Of a stretch of DNA of 27,467 nucleotides, positions 1-9,045 are shown in pieces. Every line of letters begins with the position of its first letter. Positions within the stretch are counted from its first letter, which is position 1. Origin of the DNA: an uncultured Treponema sp. (GTDB lineage Bacteria > Spirochaetota > Spirochaetia > Treponematales > Treponemataceae); the NCBI GenBank assembly GCA_937890485.1, contig CALBXN010000129.1, positions 1-27,467 on the forward strand, written 5' to 3'. The notes under the pieces were generated by a model. The model searched no databases and was not told the DNA's origin. It was given only the letters and a program-made list of their open reading frames with translations. The position numbers and the translations under genes are program-made.

Positions 1-1534
1 GCTGACTATAAGTTCTTCCTTGATGTATAAATTTAGTTTCAGAAGGATTTATTTCTTCCTTTATCGTATGTAACAAGTCTTCATATTCACAAGTCTTTTT
101 TGTTACTTTAATAGCTTCTTCAAAATTGAGGGAATCGCATAATTTTACTGAATACATATTTTGTAATTCTGTGAAATCTTCAACATTTACATATCTTGAA
201 TAATTTCGGCACTTATTAAATGCCTCCTCAGAAGCTTCAGGATCTCCCTCATGATTACAAATTGCCATTTCTGATTTATAAAGATTGTAAAGTAAACCAT
301 ATTTTTGTGATTCATTCTGGGTTTTATTGCAAAGTTCTTCTGCTTTAGATTTTAAGAAATTAAATACTGAACGTGCTACTTCAACCTTAATCTTTGATTC
401 TGTCAATTCTTTTTCTAATAAGGAAATTGCGTTTTTAACATAAGAAAATTCATCTTCATTGTTAGAAAACAAAATATTCTTTTTTATATCGTCAAACCAA
501 AGACAATCATAAATTCGAGCACTTTTTTCACTTTTCTTAGAAATCAAATACATATTTTTTAAGGAATGATAATAATCTTTATTTGTAAATGATTTATAAA
601 TTTCTCTATATTTTTGGTCAAAGTCATTATAGGTCCAAACATAAAATCTTTGTGGAGTATATTGCTGACATTTTTCCCATAATTGTTCTATTCCACTATC
701 TGCTTGATTAGAATATTTTAAAAGAGATGCATATATATTACAAATAATGTCTGATAAATACAAAAAACCTTGTCTTAAATTATGTTGAGGATTATTTCCA
801 TAGAAAATTGACTCAACATTAATAGCATCAAATTGAATATTTTTTCGATTACTATCTTGAATCATTGAAACAAGAGCGGCGCGATAACTACTCAAAGTTG
901 TTGCCTTGAAAGTAGAATCATACATATCATGCTTCTCATGACCAGTCTGTATTGTTTCTTTTTCAAGATTTCTATCATTTTTTAAATATATTACTCTTGT
1001 TGCTAAATTTAGACGTACATTATTATCTTTAATCCTAGTATTATAAAACAAAAGATCTTCCAACGCTCTATAGGCCATGTGCTCATATCTATTGCTAGAA
1101 ACATTATCATTAATAAGATTACTAATTTCTTCATCAGAATTTATGGCATTAATTCCATTTTCCTCAAAATAATTAATACCATTTTTATCTCCAACAAGAG
1201 CATATAAATAGTACGTTCCTTTTGGGGGATTCATAGCCCATTTTCCTGTCCCATTTAGAAAATAAGGAAGAGTAGATATTATTGCATTTTTTACTTTTGT
1301 TGCTGTTCCTCCATTAATTACCTGCCCATTCATCCAATTGTAATGAAGATCTCGAGGATACTTACAACCTTCTTGGTTACATATCTCTATAAAATAATCT
1401 TGGAGTCTTTGTAATTCTTTTTTTCTCGCATCATTATCTTTGCATTGAAAGACAATACCACCAATGTACATACAGCTTTCTGATGGTTTTAAATTTTCAA
1501 AATGTCCACCCTCATCTAATGCAATTGTAATCAT
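1..1534 (-). CDS. DUF3800-like putative nuclease, 3' end cut by window edge
   Basis: An open frame runs from an ATG at 1534 to the window edge, about 511 codons without a stop, so the C-terminus is missing. A strong Shine-Dalgarno site (GAAGGAGG) sits 3 bases before the ATG. The protein opens with an ALDEGGHF motif (Asp7-Glu8), followed by a hydrophobic strand (YIGGIVF), a DLHYN motif near residue 63 and a hydrophobic helix with Asp262 (YLSDIICN). This order matches DUF3800 proteins, an RNase H-like fold whose first motif is usually DESG and whose last is near QLAD. From about residue 300 onward it is helical and TPR-like. It is the last visible gene of the operon, 16 bases after the CARF-HEPN gene. 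The nuclease role is inferred from fold resemblance, and the Ser-to-Gly change in the first motif is unusual. The family call is moderate; that this is a real gene is near certain. Confidence 0.72.
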   Translation of the reverse strand, partial: MITIALDEGGHFENLKPSESCMYIGGIVFQCKDNDARKKELQRLQDYFIEICNQEGCKYPRDLHYNWMNGQVINGGTATKVKNAIISTLPYFLNGTGKWAMNPPKGTYYLYALVGDKNGINYFEENGINAINSDEEISNLINDNVSSNRYEHMAYRALEDLLFYNTRIKDNNVRLNLATRVIYLKNDRNLEKETIQTGHEKHDMYDSTFKATTLSSYRAALVSMIQDSNRKNIQFDAINVESIFYGNNPQHNLRQGFLYLSDIICNIYASLLKYSNQADSGIEQLWEKCQQYTPQRFYVWTYNDFDQKYREIYKSFTNKDYYHSLKNMYLISKKSEKSARIYDCLWFDDIKKNILFSNNEDEFSYVKNAISLLEKELTESKIKVEVARSVFNFLKSKAEELCNKTQNESQKYGLLYNLYKSEMAICNHEGDPEASEEAFNKCRNYSRYVNVEDFTELQNMYSVKLCDSLNFEEAIKVTKKTCEYEDLLHTIKEEINPSETKFIHQGRTYSQ

Positions 1535-1550
1535 AATCCTCCTTCTCCCA

Positions 1551-2768
1551 TCAGTCTGTTTCCAAATCAATTATTGATTTTATTTCTTCATAATAAATCT
1601 GCATTTTTTCTTTAATTAATTCAGGAGACATTGAATTCTTTCTGAAACCACCATGATTAACGTCGTTACGTATTTCAGTAATTTTTTTATAAATAGGACA
1701 GAATAGCGTATAATTCTTATCATTCATGATTGTCTCTGCCTGAAGTTTATATGTTTCATAGTTTCTTGGTGGAATCCATTCTGTTTTATTATCAAATCTT
1801 TTAGATAATAATGCACTTATCGTCTCTCTTAAAAGTCTGTCTTGAAAATCTAAATTATATTTTGACAATAACCAGGTAATTAATCCTTCTTGAAGCATCG
1901 TAATACCTTGAGGAATCATATCATGTTTCAAATACCATTTTGTTGCTGGAAGAAAATTATTTGGTGAATTCAAACTGAAATTCTCGATTTTTGCTTGAAC
2001 CTTCTCAAGTATAGGTTTAAATGCAGGCAGAATATTTTCTTGTGATATTTCCTTTATTTGTTTTGAACAATTTTTAAAAAGATTACCCTCGATTATTTTT
2101 TGTCCACGATTGCAATTCATGTTTTTTGTAATACTATTAATATTAAATACAAGTTTCCTAGATTCATCATGGTATGTATTTGCCGTTGTTCCATCTACTA
2201 TTTTTTTTAACTTATCTGTAATCCCGTAATTTGTAAATAAATCTGCAGCGTTTGCCCACTCCATTAAATTATAACAATCTACGAGATTAATAATTGGAGA
2301 GATATTTTTATCCTTATCTCTTAATTCAAAAGCTCCATAGTAAATTCCCTTTACATGTATATTTTTTAAGTACTTTGCATATGATAGAACAGAAAAACAT
2401 ACGATTGGTAAATATCTAAAACTATGTGTTACATCAAAAAATAAGGAATCATTTATCTCAAGATGATTATATATTAATTCGAAAATTGCCCAAATGTCAT
2501 TCTTAATATCTTCTGTGATATCAATATCTGTGATTTTACATTTTAATCCTAAGTTACGTAATACCTGCGTTAAACTATTCCAATTAGCCTGTTTTGCACC
2601 ATCATCAAGAAAAATTAGAATTTCATCATCTTTTGTAAAATTTTTACAGATTTCTTTTATAATAACTTCTTGAATAAAAATCACATCGTTACTTATTTTA
2701 CCATCTAATAAGTACCTACACACTTTATATGGTCCTGTTCCTAAAAAAGTAATAAATTTTTGAGACAT
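1551..2768 (-). CDS. CARF-HEPN ribonuclease, Csx2/TM1812-like
   Basis: A 405-residue protein. The N-terminus carries FLGTG (8-12) after a hydrophobic strand, and residues 112-121 read DVTHSFRYLP. These are hallmarks of the CRISPR-associated TM1812/Csx2 family (TIGR02221), whose Rossmann-like CARF domain binds cyclic oligoadenylate in type III CRISPR immunity. The C-terminal part is helical and contains RNDVNH (Arg367 to His372), the R-x4-H active site of HEPN ribonucleases. The expected activity is ligand-triggered RNA cleavage in the cytoplasm. No CRISPR array, Cas10 or other cas gene is present in the window, so any ligand would come from elsewhere or be different. The gene starts 2 bases after the 1351-residue gene and is followed 16 bases later by a putative nuclease, so two effectors close the visible operon. 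Family assignment is strong. The ligand and the link to neighbours are inference. Confidence 0.88.
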   Translation of the reverse strand: MSQKFITFLGTGPYKVCRYLLDGKISNDVIFIQEVIIKEICKNFTKDDEILIFLDDGAKQANWNSLTQVLRNLGLKCKITDIDITEDIKNDIWAIFELIYNHLEINDSLFFDVTHSFRYLPIVCFSVLSYAKYLKNIHVKGIYYGAFELRDKDKNISPIINLVDCYNLMEWANAADLFTNYGITDKLKKIVDGTTANTYHDESRKLVFNINSITKNMNCNRGQKIIEGNLFKNCSKQIKEISQENILPAFKPILEKVQAKIENFSLNSPNNFLPATKWYLKHDMIPQGITMLQEGLITWLLSKYNLDFQDRLLRETISALLSKRFDNKTEWIPPRNYETYKLQAETIMNDKNYTLFCPIYKKITEIRNDVNHGGFRKNSMSPELIKEKMQIYYEEIKSIIDLETD

Positions 2769-2770
2769 TT

Positions 2771-5700
2771 TTATGCTTCTCCCTCTTCTTCAATGTCAGA
2801 AATTCCAGAAATCATAATTCCTTCTTCACCTTTTTGACCTGTAATGTAAATAAGTAATGCGTAAAGCAAATCAGGAATATCTTGGTATGCTCCTTTGTTT
2901 TCGATTTGGAGCTTTAAAAAAGATTTAAACTTTATCTTTTCGTGAATGATTTTTTCAATATGAAGGTATAAAAGTTTTATTTTATCATTATTTAGAGAAA
3001 GATATTTTAAAACATATTCATCTTTGCATGAACGTAATCTAAATACTCCTAATATAAATTCTAGTGCATATGATAAATTAATTTTCTTTTCATCATGCAT
3101 ATAGTTTTCTAGATTATCTATGGCAAGATCTAACCATTTCAATACAAAATTTTTGTCTAAATTTAAAATTAATTTTGAATCTAGCCATATTGCTTTTGCT
3201 AATATACAAATAACAACGGATTCAGGAAGTGATTCGATTTTGGATAGTAACCTTTTTTGACTATCTGTTTTAAGATTTCCTAAAGAATAGCCAATATGAG
3301 GTACCAAATCTTTTTCATTTTTTTGTTGAATTATGTGACATAAATAATCTATACATAATTGACTATCAATATCTGAAATCATACATAACATGCTAATAAG
3401 TCTTGCCTTGATAAAAGGGTTCTTCATTCTATCTATAATGTTAATTAATTTACCAACATTATTCATAAGTTGTACTCTTAGTTCGCTTGGACATTCAGAA
3501 CTATCAAATGGAAGATTGTTTGAAAAAATTCTTTGAAACACTGTATAAGTCTTAGTATAAAAATAAGAAGGAGGTTTATCCCCTATTCTTATATTATGAG
3601 CAAAAAACCTTTTTAATCTACTATTAGTAAGATTTATTCGTGTCGCTGTATATGATTTGATATCTTCATTTCTAATTTTTGTAGCTTTATATTTTCCAGC
3701 TTTTTCTTCGATTTCAAAGGAAATATTTTGTATATTAAAATCAAATGGATCCTGAAAATAGCTGCTATAAAATGCAACATTTTGATAGGTTCCATCAATT
3801 AGAATTGATTTAAAGCAATAATAACCATGATCATTTTTTCTCCATTCGAATGAATCATTCAAATATAATCTATGAGAATTTATTCTTGGTTCAGAAAGTG
3901 AAAATGATAATTCTTTAACATCAAATGAAAAATCTTCTGGAAACTCAAATTGACTTTGCGAGATGAATACTTTTATGGTTTCATTGTTTCCTATATCAAG
4001 ATATATTATGCATGTTTTATTATTTGGAGGACCAAACCAGTTTATATTATCAGGTAATGAAACAGATAAAATATTAGCTGAATCTTTCTCCTCAAGTAAT
4101 GATAAGTTCATAGAAATAGAACCTATATTATCAAAGGAGAAATGACGATATTGAGCATCATCATTTTCAATATATCTTTCATTTAGAATTATTTCGGATT
4201 GTTCGCCATCAATCTCAGTTTTAAATTTGATTGTTCTTTGCCCTTCTTTATGTCCCAAAAGTGAATACTGAATATTTTTCAAATCAAAACAATGATAATT
4301 AAGAGCTTTAAATACATCATTAATATATGTAATATCACTTGCATTTTCACTTAATAAGTTTGTCCAATTTTTTTGCTTTGGGAAGGCAGGATATATTAAG
4401 TCCTCATAAGGGTATTCTGTTATTTTTTCCCAAAGTACCTTTGCTTCTCTAAATAGATACTTTTGATCTTGTTGCTTTGGAGAAAAGAATAAGGTAAATG
4501 GTTTATCTGATCCATACCTATATGTAAGTTTAAGTTCACATTCTACATCTACAGGTAAAGGGAAAACTTGATTCTTTACAATAGCTGCATAACGAGAGGT
4601 TTGATTTGAATCGCCCTTCACTAATGAAAATTGATATTCTTTTTTACCCTTACTTAAAATGAAAGATTCTTTAATTTGAATTTTCTGGTCAACATTAATT
4701 ATTGGATAAATTGCCTCATCTCTGATTAAATCAAAACTTCCATACAATAATTTTATAGAAAGACTTGGTAAGTAATCTTTCCATAATTGAATCTTTGAAG
4801 TGTTTTGAAGAGTTTGATAATACTTACATCCTTTCAATGAAGAAATAATTGAATTGTATCCAAACTCATAATCTCCATTGTAAGTTAATGTATGATTTAG
4901 ACTAACAATATGGATTTTTTTTCCTTTTAATATGCCCACATTATCATCAATATAACTATTAATATAGGAATCTATACTAAAATAAAAATTAGATAATTTT
5001 TTATATAAATCTGAATTTAAGTTAAATGAAAATATTGAGCCATTTGCATTAATTAATGGAATATGTCTTAATTCTTCTCTTGTACCTGAAAATCCAAATA
5101 TGTTAATTAAATTATAGAGATCAATATTTGAATTATTATTAATTGATGTACAAAAATCTCTTACTTTTTGCCTACAATCAAAAGTCTTAGTTGGATGCCG
5201 TTCCCATACAATCCCATTATAGTCATTAATTTGATTTTTTATTTCGAGATTTGTTTGGCCTTTAATTATGGTTAATGAAAGATAATTGTCGACAAAATCT
5301 GCAACTATAAATACATCTTTTTCAGAAATAGATGCATCGCACATTGTCTGATAAAAAACAGTTCCTATACTACGAGGAATTGTAAATATATCAGAACTAA
5401 TTGTTTTTACAGCTTTAATAACAGAACTTAATTGAAACACGTCAAACTTATCGGGAATAAGAATTGTGGTATTATTTGTTTTATAGTATTTTTCTAATAA
5501 ATGGGTGAGAAAGGATAATTTCTCAGCATAAGAATTTTCAATACAATTAATAAAAGAAAAAATTGGAATATCAGAATATAAAGCTTTCGAAGTATCACAT
5601 GGAAGTAATTCATTTCTTCCATTTATATTAAATTCTTGTAATAAAGCTAACCCAGGAATATTAGTTATTTTATTGTCATCATTAATATAGGTTGGTCTAA

Positions 5701-6826
5701 CTGAATAGAGATCTATGCAAATACTGTCTTCTTTTACAGTAATTAATTTTATTGGTACTTGAATGTTACTTTCAAATCCAAGCTTTTTTACAATTAAAGA
5801 AAGAATTTTATTCTTAGAACCTACATTGTTTTCAAATGAGATAACACGTTCCTTTGTTACAAAAGTAATTTTTGACAAATCTAATTTTATATCAATTGTA
5901 TTTGTTAAATACTCTATTACAATTTGATTGTTTAGTCTATGAAAAATACATTTATTACCAGCATTATCAATTCCAAAAAAATCTGTATATGTGAAAATAT
6001 CTAAACTAAATTCTTCTACATCATATTTTACAGGACATTGTGGAAATTTTAGAAAATTACTCAACATAGAAACACAATCTACAAAATAACATAAACACTG
6101 TTTTTCAATAATGTTATCTGACAATTTTGAGATATTTTTATCCATTACACGTAAAGTATTCCATGCTGACCATATTTGTCTATAGTTTCTGTCTGCTAAT
6201 AAGGTATTATTTGGCAAACCATTTCCCCAAGGTTCAATTTCATTATAATCGTTATTCTGAAGAATTGTTTGAAATAATTCGATAGCTCTTTTTTCTTCTA
6301 GATTAATATTCCTTTCATTGATGTATTGTATTTTAATTAATTCATAATTAAGTATTTCTTTAACTAAGGAAATATATAATCTATTTTCACCCGTATTATA
6401 GGACATACGTCGTTTAACAGCTAAAATATTTTTTGAGGAATTTACAATTTTTTCCTTTATATTATCACCAGGCTGTCTACTTAACCAATTAAAACATTGA
6501 CTATTAAATTCTTTGGCCTTGTAAAAAGGCATCTTAATATTTTCTCGAAGAATATCTTCTTTCATATGCTTAGAAAGATATTCAATTGAATTAATAACAT
6601 GTTTTACAATCCAAGTTAAGTAGTCTTCGGTTGGAATTATACTTATTGTACTTCTATTTAAAAGCTGATCTAAGCTACTAGAAATTGAGTCATCTTTAAG
6701 AAATATATCATCGATATTAATAAGCCAAGTTTGAAGAGAAAGTAATAAATATGCTGTATTTTTTTCTTCTTCAGTTTTGAAAGCTTTGCAATAATCTTCG
6801 TATGTTTTAATAAACGTATTCATCAT
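2771..6826 (-). CDS. large protein with likely degenerate Hsp70/actin-like core and helical C-terminus
   Basis: A 1351-residue protein of no family I recognise outright. Residues 1-260 are mainly helical. The middle has spacing like an actin/Hsp70 ATPase: a phosphate-1-like strand SICIDLYSV (368-376), ILIPDKFDVFQ (455-465) where Hsp70s have their V-P strand and helix, a phosphate-2-like strand DVFIVADFVDNYLSLTII (504-521), and a strand KKIHIVSLNHTLTYNG (636-651) at the adenosine-motif position. The usual glycines are missing, so ATPase activity is doubtful. Residues 690-775 resemble the beta substrate-binding part of Hsp70s, and the region after about 1100 is alpha-helical and solenoid-like. 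The ATG overlaps the TGA of the McrB-like gene (ATGA), so the two are probably made together; no separate McrC is seen. It may be the partner or client-recognition subunit of that AAA+ machine. The gene is certain. The Hsp70-like reading is tentative. Confidence 0.6.
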   Translation of the reverse strand: MMNTFIKTYEDYCKAFKTEEEKNTAYLLLSLQTWLINIDDIFLKDDSISSSLDQLLNRSTISIIPTEDYLTWIVKHVINSIEYLSKHMKEDILRENIKMPFYKAKEFNSQCFNWLSRQPGDNIKEKIVNSSKNILAVKRRMSYNTGENRLYISLVKEILNYELIKIQYINERNINLEEKRAIELFQTILQNNDYNEIEPWGNGLPNNTLLADRNYRQIWSAWNTLRVMDKNISKLSDNIIEKQCLCYFVDCVSMLSNFLKFPQCPVKYDVEEFSLDIFTYTDFFGIDNAGNKCIFHRLNNQIVIEYLTNTIDIKLDLSKITFVTKERVISFENNVGSKNKILSLIVKKLGFESNIQVPIKLITVKEDSICIDLYSVRPTYINDDNKITNIPGLALLQEFNINGRNELLPCDTSKALYSDIPIFSFINCIENSYAEKLSFLTHLLEKYYKTNNTTILIPDKFDVFQLSSVIKAVKTISSDIFTIPRSIGTVFYQTMCDASISEKDVFIVADFVDNYLSLTIIKGQTNLEIKNQINDYNGIVWERHPTKTFDCRQKVRDFCTSINNNSNIDLYNLINIFGFSGTREELRHIPLINANGSIFSFNLNSDLYKKLSNFYFSIDSYINSYIDDNVGILKGKKIHIVSLNHTLTYNGDYEFGYNSIISSLKGCKYYQTLQNTSKIQLWKDYLPSLSIKLLYGSFDLIRDEAIYPIINVDQKIQIKESFILSKGKKEYQFSLVKGDSNQTSRYAAIVKNQVFPLPVDVECELKLTYRYGSDKPFTLFFSPKQQDQKYLFREAKVLWEKITEYPYEDLIYPAFPKQKNWTNLLSENASDITYINDVFKALNYHCFDLKNIQYSLLGHKEGQRTIKFKTEIDGEQSEIILNERYIENDDAQYRHFSFDNIGSISMNLSLLEEKDSANILSVSLPDNINWFGPPNNKTCIIYLDIGNNETIKVFISQSQFEFPEDFSFDVKELSFSLSEPRINSHRLYLNDSFEWRKNDHGYYCFKSILIDGTYQNVAFYSSYFQDPFDFNIQNISFEIEEKAGKYKATKIRNEDIKSYTATRINLTNSRLKRFFAHNIRIGDKPPSYFYTKTYTVFQRIFSNNLPFDSSECPSELRVQLMNNVGKLINIIDRMKNPFIKARLISMLCMISDIDSQLCIDYLCHIIQQKNEKDLVPHIGYSLGNLKTDSQKRLLSKIESLPESVVICILAKAIWLDSKLILNLDKNFVLKWLDLAIDNLENYMHDEKKINLSYALEFILGVFRLRSCKDEYVLKYLSLNNDKIKLLYLHIEKIIHEKIKFKSFLKLQIENKGAYQDIPDLLYALLIYITGQKGEEGIMISGISDIEEEGEA

Positions 6827-9045
6827 TTTTCTTCTTTTAGATATTTTGCACTACTCCATATAAATTGACCATATCCAAGTTCTCTTGCTGTATTAAAGTC
6901 TTCTTCCAAATTTCCAAGTCCCTCATTAACAAGTAAATCATGAATATTGTCAAGACATGTTTTCCCAATCGATCTATCCTCTATTCCTCTTAACTTGGGC
7001 ATCACTTTTTGAACAATTTGATCTTCAAATGCAATCTGTATTTCATTTTTTAAGTTATTAGAAAGACTCCCATCATTATTATTTATCATAAGATTGCGTA
7101 CAGTTGGATAATTATAAATGTAATATTCAATAGACTGCCATACTCGATGTCCCATTGCTCTGCCAACAGGTTCTAAATAATTGTTTATCTGTTCAACTGT
7201 GAGTTTTAATTTATTAATAAATGAAACAACTTCATTTGATTGTTCATCAGATTCAATTTTTCTAACAACCCATTTCATCCAATCATTTTTCTTAATCATA
7301 TTTCGTGAAGTAGAACCGTCAGAATTTTTATTAATAATTTTCTTTGTAATTGTCTCATTTTGACTCATTGAAACTAATGTTGTAGGACGTGGAAAGTTAA
7401 TGATGAGTCCTCTATCAATAACCTTATCCGATAGTGCTTTTGTTGTTTCGTCTTGATTCATTGTTCCAACCCACAGTACAGATCGCACTAAATTAAGGAA
7501 GTATGATGGACATTGAGCTCCTAGTTTTATTTCAATTTTGGGTAAATTATTCTTATCTTTAATTCGTCTTTCTTCAAGTTTACTTAAGAAATCTGCAAAA
7601 TAATGTTCGATATGAGCTAAATTCATTTCATCAAGTAATACAATACTCATACAATCATTGTATGGAGAAGATTCGGTACACTGAACAAGATATTTTAGTA
7701 ATGGTTCTGCCTGAAAACGATTATCAATTGAGTTAAAATAACCTAACATGGATTCCTGACTATCCCAACTTGGTTGAACAGGAATATTAATAAAGTTAAT
7801 ACCACCGAATGCTGAATATAATTCAGGTAATTTTGATTTACCTGTTCCACTAACACCTGCAAGGACTGTGATTATTGACCAATCAGAAATCTTTAACGCA
7901 GTGTGAAATGCATACAATATTCGTTTATTAAAATGGAATTTGAAATCCTCACAGTTGTTATAAATATTATTAAGCCAATCAATTTCATTTTCCACATTCA
8001 TGAACTTATATTCAATCTGTTTTGTTTCAAATCTAAGATTTTTTATTTCTTCTAATCTTGATTGCTGCTGTTCAACCATCATTTCTGGTTTTGCAAGTCG
8101 ATTAAGATTATTTTGTAAACTCTCATTTATCTTGTTAAGTGTTTTTAAATCATTTTCTAATCGATTTTTTTCTCGAATGAGTTTTGCCTTTTCAATTTCC
8201 AATTTTTCACGTGAACTGTCAAATAATTGAACTCTAAAGTTTTGATTTTCCTTTTCCAGTTCTGAATATAGCTTAAAAAGTTGGTTGTATTCACTTTGTT
8301 TTGAGGAAAGTTGTATTTCAATTTCTTTTGGAGGCAATGTTGCAATTTTTCTTTCTAATTCTTTGATTCTATTTTCAAAAGATTCATAATCATTTTTAAT
8401 CTTGTCAGGGGAATTGCCATATAAAGCCTCAAAACTTTCGAATTTATTTAATTTATTTGAGAGTTCTTCGTTTTTGCTTACTAAATCTTTTATAGTTTGG
8501 TCTTTCAAAGACAAATCAATTTCATATTGATGCTGTTTTTCGGAAAGTCTATCTGAGATTTCTTGATTTATATTATCTTCTCTTTCAGAAAGGATTTCTT
8601 CTTTTTGGTTTATTCTTATTTTCTCTCGGTCAACTGATTTTTTTTCTAATGCAAATTTTTTTCGCTCTTCAACTAAAGATTCTTCTTGGGATTTTAAATT
8701 ATTCAACTTGTCATCATTATCTTTATCAAATGATTCTTTCTCAGCTTTTAGATTTTTTTCAAATTCATCTCTTTTCTGAGCGAGTTCTTTTGATAACTCT
8801 TGCATTTTAGAGTTCATTATGGAATACAATCGAGATCTCAAATCAGTTTCTCTTTGTATCTCAGTTGCTAACCATTCATTTTTTTCTTTGTCCAAAACAA
8901 CTTGGAGTTGGTGAAGTTTTTCTTCTTTTTCTTTCAACTCGTTTTCCTTTTGGGAAAGTTGAATTTCTTTTTCAACTGGATTAAATTTATCTGTCTTTGG
9001 TTCCAAATTCTTTACTTCTTCAATTATTTTTTCATTGTCACTCAT
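6823..9045 (-). CDS. McrB-like AAA+ NTPase with long N-terminal coiled coil
   Basis: A 740-residue protein. Residues 30-345 are almost unbroken heptad-rich coiled coil, full of Glu, Lys and Leu. The C-terminal half is an AAA+ domain of the McrB/dynein-related (AAA_5) group: Walker A GVSGTGKS (397-404), Walker B IVLLDEMN (468-475) running into LAHIEHYF, and the sensor-1 segment VGTMNQDE (526-533), which carries the MNxxD signature of McrB-type GTPases. Arg545 in VIDRG is a candidate arginine finger. McrB motors normally drive a McrC nuclease on methylated DNA, but no McrC-like PD-(D/E)XK gene is seen here. The overlapping downstream gene encodes the 1351-residue protein instead. Its start overlaps the previous stop as ATGA. 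The motor assignment is firm. The target and whether GTP or ATP is used are unknown. The coiled coil could scaffold an assembly, as in long McrB variants. Confidence 0.88.
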   Translation of the reverse strand: MSDNEKIIEEVKNLEPKTDKFNPVEKEIQLSQKENELKEKEEKLHQLQVVLDKEKNEWLATEIQRETDLRSRLYSIMNSKMQELSKELAQKRDEFEKNLKAEKESFDKDNDDKLNNLKSQEESLVEERKKFALEKKSVDREKIRINQKEEILSEREDNINQEISDRLSEKQHQYEIDLSLKDQTIKDLVSKNEELSNKLNKFESFEALYGNSPDKIKNDYESFENRIKELERKIATLPPKEIEIQLSSKQSEYNQLFKLYSELEKENQNFRVQLFDSSREKLEIEKAKLIREKNRLENDLKTLNKINESLQNNLNRLAKPEMMVEQQQSRLEEIKNLRFETKQIEYKFMNVENEIDWLNNIYNNCEDFKFHFNKRILYAFHTALKISDWSIITVLAGVSGTGKSKLPELYSAFGGINFINIPVQPSWDSQESMLGYFNSIDNRFQAEPLLKYLVQCTESSPYNDCMSIVLLDEMNLAHIEHYFADFLSKLEERRIKDKNNLPKIEIKLGAQCPSYFLNLVRSVLWVGTMNQDETTKALSDKVIDRGLIINFPRPTTLVSMSQNETITKKIINKNSDGSTSRNMIKKNDWMKWVVRKIESDEQSNEVVSFINKLKLTVEQINNYLEPVGRAMGHRVWQSIEYYIYNYPTVRNLMINNNDGSLSNNLKNEIQIAFEDQIVQKVMPKLRGIEDRSIGKTCLDNIHDLLVNEGLGNLEEDFNTARELGYGQFIWSSAKYLKEEK

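Noticed and set aside
8157..8345. Minus-strand frame of 62 codons inside the McrB-like gene
   Set aside because: It is an out-of-frame reading of the coiled-coil region, with no independent start signal.
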